DNA of 35,438 bases from Chloroflexota bacterium (GTDB lineage Bacteria > Chloroflexota > UBA6077 > SHYK01), in contig JACQOR010000035.1 in the NCBI GenBank assembly GCA_016202435.1, positions 1-35,438 of the forward strand. Direction: 5' to 3'. The stretch's first letter is position 1. Each line of letters begins with the position of its first letter. The notes beneath the pieces were generated by a model, which was given only the letters and a program-made list of their open reading frames with translations, was not told where the DNA came from and ran no database searches. Below are positions 1-7,210 of this stretch, one piece after another. Made by a program: the position numbers and the translations under genes.

Positions 1-77
1 CCGGGCGTTTCGCCTCGGTCGCCGTGACAATCTGCTCCCAATGGAGGGGTGAGCTAGCTGCGCCTGCCGGAGGCCCG

Positions 78-872
78 TCACGTCCGGACCGGGGTAAGGG
101 CGAATCCTAGAGTTGGAGACGCAGTGAGTGGGCGGGTCGTCGCGTCGGGAGTTCGGGTCAGAAGCACCGTTCCCCTCGGAGTTGCCGGAGAGGCGGCCAG
201 CGTGGGCGCCACGGTTGGCGTGGGCGTGGGCGTGGCGGTGGGAGTAACGAGGGTCCAAATGTTGAGTGGCGCCGCTCGAGCCGCCGCTTCCGCGCGCTCG
301 AGCCCAGCCTGATACCGCAGGTTCGACCCGAGCGGAGCCAACTTCCCCAGGCCTTCCCGGAGCAGCATCTCGTTCACCATTACGCCGTCAACGTATACGT
401 AGCGGAGCAAGAAACCAGCCGAGTCGAGGTCCGAAACATCCGACTGGATCTCGACCCGCTTGCGTTCAACCAGGGCTACGTTGCGCTCCGCTGCCTGACG
501 CCCGAATGGCTCTAGGGAACGGCCGAACATTCCCGCTCCCGGGGTATCGACGCCTATATAGCGGATCGTTGCTCCTCCTTCGATCAGCACCGTATTCCCG
601 TCCCAGACCCGCAGGACCTGCGCAAAATCACGCCCAGGTCTGGGCGTGGCCGTGGGTATCGGAGTTGCGGCAGGCGTCGGGGGGACCTCGGTTGCGGCCA
701 GCGAAGGCGCCGCGGTGCTCGTGAGGGGCGGAGGGACTGGAAGCACTCGGCCGCCCCCGCTGGGGCCATACGAGCAGCCCCAGGTGAGGAGCGCCACCAA
801 GGCAAGGGACTGGTGAGCAAGAACTCTCCGGCTGCGCGGCGTTCGGCTGGCCGCGCTCACGCTCACCCTCAA
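78..872 (-). CDS. Thermonuclease (SNase/TNase-like) family protein, probable lipoprotein or secreted, Pro/Thr-rich linkers, degenerate active site
   Basis: Aligns by eye to SNase: VLRVWDGNTVLI, ATIRYIGVDTP, YVYVDGVMVNEMLLREGLGKL, LERAEAAARAAPLNIW. Hydrophobic N-terminus ending LLTWGC; PTPTPT linkers on both sides. Confidence 0.85.
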   Translation of the reverse strand: MRVSVSAASRTPRSRRVLAHQSLALVALLTWGCSYGPSGGGRVLPVPPPLTSTAAPSLAATEVPPTPAATPIPTATPRPGRDFAQVLRVWDGNTVLIEGGATIRYIGVDTPGAGMFGRSLEPFGRQAAERNVALVERKRVEIQSDVSDLDSAGFLLRYVYVDGVMVNEMLLREGLGKLAPLGSNLRYQAGLERAEAAARAAPLNIWTLVTPTATPTPTPTVAPTLAASPATPRGTVLLTRTPDATTRPLTASPTLGFALTPVRT

Positions 873-897
873 CCCGGTGGGAGATGGGCCAAACCGA

Positions 898-1386
898 TTA
901 GCTACTGGTTCGACCAGAGACAGTTCCGACCCGATCCGGGTTCAACACACGCTGAATCTCATCCTGGAACGACGAGAGGTCGGCAAAGGCCCGATAGACG
1001 GAGGCAAACCGAATGTACGCCACGTTGTCGAGCACTCTGAGCTTATCCATCACCAGTTCACCCACAAGCTGATTGCTCACTTCGGAGCCTTCGCTGCGGC
1101 GAAGCTCCGCCTCCACCTCGTTCACGAGTTGTTCGATGGCTTCGGCACTTACTGGTCGCTTGGCGCAGGCCTTCATCACTCCGGAGCGCAGCTTCTGACG
1201 GCTGAACAGCTCGCGCCGGCCATCTTTCTTTACCACCATCACATCGGCCACTTCGGATCGCTCGTAGGTGGTGAACCTCCCGCCACAGGCAGAGCAGCGG
1301 CGACGACGACGCGTCACCGTACGATCTTCCGAGTCGCGCTTGTCGATGACCTTCGTGGTCAAAGCGGAACAATAGGGGCACCGCAC
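898..1386 (-). CDS. nrdR: Transcriptional repressor NrdR (Zn ribbon plus ATP-cone)
   Basis: MRCPYC...RRRRRCSACGGRFTTYE, then ATP-cone VVKKDGRRELFSRQKLRSGVMKAC...VYRAFADLSSF. Confidence 0.96.
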   Translation of the reverse strand: MRCPYCSALTTKVIDKRDSEDRTVTRRRRRCSACGGRFTTYERSEVADVMVVKKDGRRELFSRQKLRSGVMKACAKRPVSAEAIEQLVNEVEAELRRSEGSEVSNQLVGELVMDKLRVLDNVAYIRFASVYRAFADLSSFQDEIQRVLNPDRVGTVSGRTSS

Positions 1387-1583
1387 TCTAGGGACCGGCC
1401 TCCATCAGCAGATAGACAGATAGTAGGGGTTATGCCATGAACCGGGACGGAGCGGTACAGTTTCGCTCGGTGATGTCGATAATTCCGCACCCACCAGGAT
1501 AGCTGGCCACAAAACAGGAGGCGCGTTAGCGCTCTTCCACGTGGCAAGGACACGCGGGCACGCCCCCGGATAAAGGAGAAGCT

Positions 1584-3266
1584 TTGGTCGTCGGACCTCT
1601 TCGCATTGCACCACTTGGCGGCGTCGGCGAGTTCGGCAAGAACTCCACTCTGTACGAATATGCTGGCAGCTCACTGCTCGTCGACGCCGGCCTCAAGTTC
1701 CCCGAGGATGAGATGCTCGGAGTCGACCTCGTCATCCCCAGCTATGAGTACGTTTTGCAGCGAGCCGATCAATTGCGCGTCGTGCTGCTCACACACGCGC
1801 ATGAGGACCACATCGGTTCGCTGCCGTTTCTGGTTCGGCAGCTCCCTGCTGCCCAGCCCCTCGTGGTCGCCGGTGCGCCATTGACGCTCGGGCTCGTCGA
1901 CACCAAGCTTCATGAATACGGGGTCCGAGACCGCGTGATCTATGAGGAGATCCGTCCAGGGGAAGTGCATCAGTTCGGCCCGTTTGGGGTCGAGTTCATC
2001 CACGTGACGCACAGTGTGCCGGACGCGGTGGCGCTCGCCATCCGCTGCGACGAGTACATCTGCGTTCACACCGGCGACTTCAAGTTCGACCCGACCCCAC
2101 TGGACGAGAAACCGGCTGACATCCAGCGGCTGGTTCAACTGGGCGATGAGGGGGTGCTCGTTCTCCTCTGCGACACAACTCGCATCGATGAGCCTGGGCG
2201 CACACCTACCGAGCAGTTGGTCGCGGATTCGCTTGCCCGGATCATGCGGCAAGCCCCCGGACGAGTGATTGTGACGATGTTCGCGTCGAACATCACCAGA
2301 CTCCGGCAGGTAGTTCAGACTGCCCAGGCGATGGGCCGTTCAGTGGGCATCGTGGGCCGGAGCCTCGTCAAGAACGTCGACGTAGCGCATTCCATGGGCT
2401 ACATGCCGGAGGCATCGGGCGTGGCGACTGACCTTGGGGCGCTCCGGGGGCTGGCTCCGGAATCCACCGTGCTGCTCACCACGGGAAGCCAGGGGGAGCC
2501 GACGTCTGCTCTCGCCCGCATGGCGGCGGACGACCACCCGGGCATCAAGATCATAAGCGGAGACACCGTCGTGCTCTCAGCCAGTCCGGTGCCGGGCAAT
2601 GAGATCACCGTGTCCCGGACCATCAATAACTTGTACCGGCGCGGCGCCCACGTCATTGCGCGTCGCGCTGGGACGGACGCGGAGCACGTGCACGTGTCCG
2701 GCCATGGGAGCCGTGAGGAAATCCGTGACATGCTTCGGTTCGTCCGGCCAAAGTACTGCGTCCCGCTTCACGGCGAGTATCGGAACCTTTCGGAGTTCCG
2801 GACGCTGGCGAAGGAAATCGGCATCTCCGAGGACCGGGTGATCCTGACGGACATCGGGGACGTGGTGGAGTTCGACGAGACGGGCGTGCGGCGAGCGGGC
2901 GCGATCCCGTCCGGAGCGGTGTTCGTCGACGGCCTGACCCTCGGAGTAAGCAACGTCGTGTTACGAGACCGACGCCGGCTTGGCGACGACGGGGTCCTCG
3001 TGGTCACGATAACGCTGGACGCGGAAACTGGAGAGCTGATCGGTCGGCCGGAGTTCATCTCAAGAGGCCTGTTTGACAATGACAGCCCGCACTTGGAGGA
3101 TCTCGTGCATGAGGGTGAAAGGCGACTCCGCCGAGCCATATCCCGTCTCAGTGGGCCGCCAGAACCGAGCGTGATTGAGTCCAAGACCCGGGAGATCCTG
3201 GAAGGCTACCTGTCCTATCACACGCGCCGCCGCCCGCTGATCCTCCCGATTGTGACCCAGGGGTAG
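1584..3266 (+). CDS. rnj: Ribonuclease J (metallo-beta-lactamase/beta-CASP)
   Basis: APLGGVGEFGKN, LTHAHEDHIGSLP, TGDFKFD, SGHGSREEIRDMLRFVRPKYCVPLHGEYR; TTG start after an AAAGGAG SD. Confidence 0.95.
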   Translation: MVVGPLRIAPLGGVGEFGKNSTLYEYAGSSLLVDAGLKFPEDEMLGVDLVIPSYEYVLQRADQLRVVLLTHAHEDHIGSLPFLVRQLPAAQPLVVAGAPLTLGLVDTKLHEYGVRDRVIYEEIRPGEVHQFGPFGVEFIHVTHSVPDAVALAIRCDEYICVHTGDFKFDPTPLDEKPADIQRLVQLGDEGVLVLLCDTTRIDEPGRTPTEQLVADSLARIMRQAPGRVIVTMFASNITRLRQVVQTAQAMGRSVGIVGRSLVKNVDVAHSMGYMPEASGVATDLGALRGLAPESTVLLTTGSQGEPTSALARMAADDHPGIKIISGDTVVLSASPVPGNEITVSRTINNLYRRGAHVIARRAGTDAEHVHVSGHGSREEIRDMLRFVRPKYCVPLHGEYRNLSEFRTLAKEIGISEDRVILTDIGDVVEFDETGVRRAGAIPSGAVFVDGLTLGVSNVVLRDRRRLGDDGVLVVTITLDAETGELIGRPEFISRGLFDNDSPHLEDLVHEGERRLRRAISRLSGPPEPSVIESKTREILEGYLSYHTRRRPLILPIVTQG

Positions 3267-3312
3267 GCACATCAACTTGCCCGGATCTCGTAGGGTACCG
3301 GCAGACGCCCCT

Positions 3313-3780
3313 CTACCCAAGCTCTGCGGGTCGGTCGACGATCGCGAAGGAAAGCTCGCCTTCGGCGAGCAGTTGGCCCTCACTAGTGGCGGTGCCGCGA
3401 GCTTTGCCGTAGCTCGCGCGCTGGGCGGTCACAGCAACCTCGAGCCGCACTTCGTGACCAGGAAACACGGGTTTCCGGAAGCGCCATCCGTCCAAGCCCG
3501 TGAGCATGGCGATCTTTCCCCGATTCTGGGGTAGACCGAGCGCGGCGACCGCTCCTACTTCAGCCAGAGCTTCGGCAATGAGCACTCCGGGCATTACCGG
3601 AAATCCGGGAAAGTGCCCGGATAGGACGTCGGAGAACTCAGCGACGTCATGGATGACGCCTACGGCTCGTTTCCCAAGATCCAGCTCGACGATTTCGTCA
3701 ACGAAGATAAAAGGCGCCCGGTGCGGAATGATGGCCTCGATCTCCCTTCTGCTGAGATGCCCTTCTCTTCCCGACGACAT
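3313..3780 (-). CDS. fabZ: 3-hydroxyacyl-ACP dehydratase FabZ
   Basis: IPHRAPFIFVDEI, GHFPGFPVMPGVLIAEALAEVGAV, hot-dog fold pattern. Confidence 0.93.
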   Translation of the reverse strand: MSSGREGHLSRREIEAIIPHRAPFIFVDEIVELDLGKRAVGVIHDVAEFSDVLSGHFPGFPVMPGVLIAEALAEVGAVAALGLPQNRGKIAMLTGLDGWRFRKPVFPGHEVRLEVAVTAQRASYGKARGTATSEGQLLAEGELSFAIVDRPAELG

Positions 3781-3782
3781 TC

Positions 3783-5819
3783 TTAGAAGTCTGCCAGGTC
3801 TGTCGGCGGTTCAGCCGTCGGCGCCGTCACCGAGACCGCGGCCAGTTCTTGAACGTGCCCGGTCCCCTCGTAGAGCGAGAAGTAGTACGTATCTCCGGGG
3901 GTAAGCCCCGGCACATCCCTGGTTCCGACGGGTCCCTGCGCGTAAAGCTCCTCCGGTCCCTGACCTTCGGAAACGTAAAGCTGTCCCGTCAGTCCGGTGC
4001 CCGTATCCCAGGTGATCGACAGGACGGTTGGGTCGTCGGCGTCCAGCGCTGGCGCCACCCGCGCGGTCAAACTGGCCCGAGTGGAGTCCGACGCGGGCAC
4101 TCGGATCGGGCTCTGTGGGTGGCCGACTACCCTAAGGGTCTGGAGACGAGTCAACCCCTGGTACAGCCGAAACTCGTAGGCCCAGCCTGGTCGGAGCCAG
4201 GAAATGCTGGCAAACCCGTTGGAGCCCTGGCTGAAAGGCACTTCAGAACCACCAGGTTGCCATACGAAGACCTGGCCCACACCGCCATTTCCGGTGCTCC
4301 AGCTGACCAGCGACCCGCCGGCCCCATCAGGTGCAGCGGCAATCCAGGGAGGATCAAACAGCATGGCATACGTGCTGCCGTCCGAAGGCGAGCCCGGCGC
4401 CGGAATACCCTCGCCACCGGTATTCCAAGGCGGCAGCGCAGGCGCGGGGGTTGGGATCGCAGTCTGCCTCGAATGGCTCCCAGTTACCGTGAGCGTCCGC
4501 AACCGTTTGGCCTTCGTCATCCCCTGGTACAGTCGAAACTCGTAGGTCCAGCCTGGGGTGATCCAGGACGCCTCCGCCGAACCCTTGGCACCCTGGCCGA
4601 AAGGCACCTCGCCGCCCCCCTGTTGCCACACAAAGACCTGGCCGAACGATCCGTCGCCGGTATTCCAGCTGATGTTGGTAATCCCTCGCCCGCTCCCGGC
4701 GGGGACGGGGTTCGGACTCGCGGCCAGCGTCGCGCTGCCACTCGCCGCCGGGGGCGGCGGCGCCAAAATGATCGGAGCGCCCGATTCAGAAGCCGGCGCG
4801 CTTCGGGGAGTAACCAGCGGGGTTGTCCGGGCCGGCGGCGAAGCCGCATCGAGCCAGAGGAACGTCACCCTGATCCAATCGTTCGAGGTCATTTGGAGAT
4901 CATCCCAGAAAGTGCCGTCGGCAAGGTCAATAGAGGTCGGAATGGTCACGTACCGTCCAAACTCGTCTCGGCCGCCGTTGTAGTCGCGAAAAAAGGCGGC
5001 CTCTGCCGCCGGAGTCCATCGGGGGAGATCGCCAAAGGACTCGCGCCTCTCGTTCCAGTAGTCGTCCCGGATGTTCCACGGCCCAACGTCCCAAACTGGC
5101 GCCTCGACGGTCCTGCCCCGATATTCGAGCCGAACTACGTAGTCACTCCGGTCCAGGGCGTTGAGCGCCCGGCGCGACGGCAGCGCCACGAAGCGGTCAC
5201 GTTCCACTATGACGTGACCGTTAGCTGTGGTCCCCCCTACCAACCCCTCGCGGGTCGCCCACAGGGTCGCTGTAGGTGGACCGAATTGGGCTGCGAGATT
5301 CTCCGCATGGAACCTCGCCTCCATGGGCCGGACCCATCCGTACACGCCTCGCACTCTCGGAGACTGGCCACTCGGGCTGGAGAGGAGGGTAACCCGTGCC
5401 TGCAGCGATGACGCTCCGGCGAGCGCATCGAGCGCATCCGTCAGCTCCCAGAGGCCCCAATGCCCTTCAAACCACCCTCGGGCCTCGAGCAGGACATCAG
5501 TGCCTCGAGGCAGCTCCGCGTCAAGGATCAGGTCATCGACAACCGATGGCCAATCAAACTGTACCGCTAGCGACTGGGCCGTCCCAAACTTGGAATGCGG
5601 ATCGTAGGCGGGCGAGTAACGGGCGTCGGCACCCAACACCAGATCGCCTTCGCGCAGATCGAGACCGGTTCCCGAGCCCTCGAACAGCTGCGACCCCGAG
5701 ATCCAAAAGCTCATGCCAGCTCCGAAGCTCTCAGCTCGAAGCGGGGCGGGGTGAGAAAGAAGCGGGAAGAGGACGCTCGCCAAGAGCGCTGCCCGTCCCC
5801 ACAGGGGACCCATAAGCAT
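3783..5819 (-). CDS. Secreted protein with an RlpA/DPBB-like central domain and three C-terminal homologous repeats
   Basis: N-terminal signal peptide (LLASVLFPLLSHPAPLRAES); FVALPSRRALNALDRSDYVVRLEYRGRTVEAPVWDVGPWN resembles a double-psi beta barrel; three repeats with core GQVFVWQxGGxEVPFxQG...PGWxYEFRLYQG. Confidence 0.7.
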   Translation of the reverse strand: MLMGPLWGRAALLASVLFPLLSHPAPLRAESFGAGMSFWISGSQLFEGSGTGLDLREGDLVLGADARYSPAYDPHSKFGTAQSLAVQFDWPSVVDDLILDAELPRGTDVLLEARGWFEGHWGLWELTDALDALAGASSLQARVTLLSSPSGQSPRVRGVYGWVRPMEARFHAENLAAQFGPPTATLWATREGLVGGTTANGHVIVERDRFVALPSRRALNALDRSDYVVRLEYRGRTVEAPVWDVGPWNIRDDYWNERRESFGDLPRWTPAAEAAFFRDYNGGRDEFGRYVTIPTSIDLADGTFWDDLQMTSNDWIRVTFLWLDAASPPARTTPLVTPRSAPASESGAPIILAPPPPAASGSATLAASPNPVPAGSGRGITNISWNTGDGSFGQVFVWQQGGGEVPFGQGAKGSAEASWITPGWTYEFRLYQGMTKAKRLRTLTVTGSHSRQTAIPTPAPALPPWNTGGEGIPAPGSPSDGSTYAMLFDPPWIAAAPDGAGGSLVSWSTGNGGVGQVFVWQPGGSEVPFSQGSNGFASISWLRPGWAYEFRLYQGLTRLQTLRVVGHPQSPIRVPASDSTRASLTARVAPALDADDPTVLSITWDTGTGLTGQLYVSEGQGPEELYAQGPVGTRDVPGLTPGDTYYFSLYEGTGHVQELAAVSVTAPTAEPPTDLADF

Positions 5820-6106
5820 CGACGAGTAGCGCTGCTCCTGAAGGGCTTGTCACGTGCCCGTCTGTCATCGGGCCCGGAGGATTGTAGGGTTTCGTCGATG
5901 CAGCGCCGCGGCGGTCAGGCAGGCAGCCCCGTGGCCCGTGAGTCTTCTGTGATGAGGCCCTCACTGTGTCATGCCCAGGGTTCATGGTTGCGGCCCGTCC
6001 CGAGCCTACTTAAAGCGCTGTCATCCCGCAGGCGAAACCCCATCCCGGGCTTTCCCGAAGAATTGGGCGCCCTGGGGAACTGCTTCGCGTCGCTCAAGGA
6101 CAGGGC

Positions 6107-6112
6107 TATACT
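6107..6112 (+). promoter_or_regulatory. Putative -10 element (TATACT) just upstream of the GTG start of the GT2 gene
   Basis: CTATACTCGG directly upstream of GTG at 6121; the -35 is weak. The same CTATACTCGG 10-mer occurs upstream of secD (about 17510). Confidence 0.35.
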
Positions 6113-6120
6113 CGGAACCC

Positions 6121-6948
6121 GTGAACGTCTGGATTGTCCTCCCAACCTACAACGAGGCCGAAAATCTCGAAGCGATGGTCGAGACCTTGCTCGACAAGCT
6201 CGACTGGATGGCCGGTTCCTCTCCCCCGTCACCGAAGCTTGTTCCCGAAGCGGTTGGCGTCAGTTCGTCGACGAGTCTCCTGCGCGCCAGACCACCGGCA
6301 CCTCGAGGTTGGCTCGAGGTGCCGCCCAACGTCTCAGTGTTGGTGGTGGACGACGCATCGCCGGACGGCACGGGCAGGATCGCTGATCGCCTATCGCGCG
6401 AGAGGGATGGCCGGGTCAGAGTTCTGCACCGCGCGGGCAAGCTCGGGCTGGGTAGCGCCTACATCGCCGGTTTTTCCCTTGCTCTCGAATGGGGCGCCGA
6501 CATCGTATTCGAGATGGACGCTGACTTCTCACATTCGCCAAGTTACCTACCGGAAATGCTCCGTCTCCTTGAGAACCACGATGTCGTCGTCGGCTCTCGG
6601 TGGGCGCCTGGCGGGAAACTAGATGAACGCTGGGAGATGTGGCGTTATCTGCTCAGCAAGTACGCCAACCTCTACGCACGCTGGGTCACGGGGCTCAGGG
6701 TTTACGACACGACAGCGGGGTTCAAAGCCTGGCGTGGCGATGCGCTCCGCAAATTGCCCCTGCACCGCGTCCGCTCTGACGGCTACGCTTTTCAGATCGA
6801 GATGGCAGTCGCATCCCAGCAGCTCAAACTTCGCGTCACTGAGTTGCCAATCTACTTCGGCGAGCGCGAGCGCGGGCAGTCCAAGATGTCCTGGCGAATT
6901 ATCACCGAGGCGACCTGGCGCGTCTGGCAGATCCGTTCTCGCTGGTAA
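6121..6948 (+). CDS. Polyprenol-phosphate mannosyltransferase (DPM1-like, GT2)
   Basis: VNVWIVLPTYNEAENLE, VLVVDDASPDGTG, GSAYIAGFSLALEWGADIVFEMDADFSHSP, GSRWAPGG, DTTAGFKAWR. The supplied ORF starts at 5971, but homology begins at GTG 6121. Confidence 0.92.
   Translation: MNVWIVLPTYNEAENLEAMVETLLDKLDWMAGSSPPSPKLVPEAVGVSSSTSLLRARPPAPRGWLEVPPNVSVLVVDDASPDGTGRIADRLSRERDGRVRVLHRAGKLGLGSAYIAGFSLALEWGADIVFEMDADFSHSPSYLPEMLRLLENHDVVVGSRWAPGGKLDERWEMWRYLLSKYANLYARWVTGLRVYDTTAGFKAWRGDALRKLPLHRVRSDGYAFQIEMAVASQQLKLRVTELPIYFGERERGQSKMSWRIITEATWRVWQIRSRW
6297..6323 (+). repeat. Perfect 11-bp inverted repeat with 5-nt loop inside the GT2 coding region
   Basis: GGCACCTCGAG-GTTGG-CTCGAGGTGCC. Confidence 0.85.
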
Positions 6949-6986
6949 GGGGGAGGCCCGGTCGCCGCGAGCCGCCCGATAAGGCT

Positions 6987-7156
6987 GGGGGCTGCCGCCC
7001 CCCAAACCCCGTGGCCCTTGCGGGCCTTGGGCGCGCGATGGGAGCGTGGCTCACAGAGTCCCGCCCGGTGTCCGGTAATGCTCGCTTGTCATCCCGTCGC
7101 CAATTGGACGCGACAATCTGTCCCTCGGGTGACCGGAGGGGTGCGGCCCCCCTCCG
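6987..7156. repeat. Cluster of three GC-rich intergenic hairpins
   Basis: GGGGGC-TGCC-GCCCCC (6987-7002), GGCCC-TTGC-GGGCC (7013-7026), CGGAGGGG-N7-CCCCTCCG (7134-7156). Confidence 0.7.
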
Positions 7157-7210
7157 CGGCTCAATTCGCCGTTGGCCACCGGCCTCACAAGTTTGGCTAG
7201 GTTCACGGTC

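Noticed and set aside
2-52. Plus-strand open frame RAFRLGRRDNLLPMEG* at the left edge
   Set aside because: Could be the C-terminus of a gene cut by the window, but too short to support a call.
212-245. GTGGGC-rich G-run, possible G-quadruplex
   Set aside because: Explained by the Pro/Thr linker codons of the TNase-like protein on the opposite strand; runs are imperfect.
3849-5411. 520-aa plus-strand ORF opposite the repeat protein
   Set aside because: Antisense shadow ORF of a GC-rich gene; Arg/Pro/Gly-rich, no recognizable domain; the minus frame has signal peptide and repeats.
5971-6120. 50-aa N-terminal extension of the GT2 ORF
   Set aside because: No homology-like pattern; GT2 core begins at GTG 6121 with VNVWIVLPTYNE.
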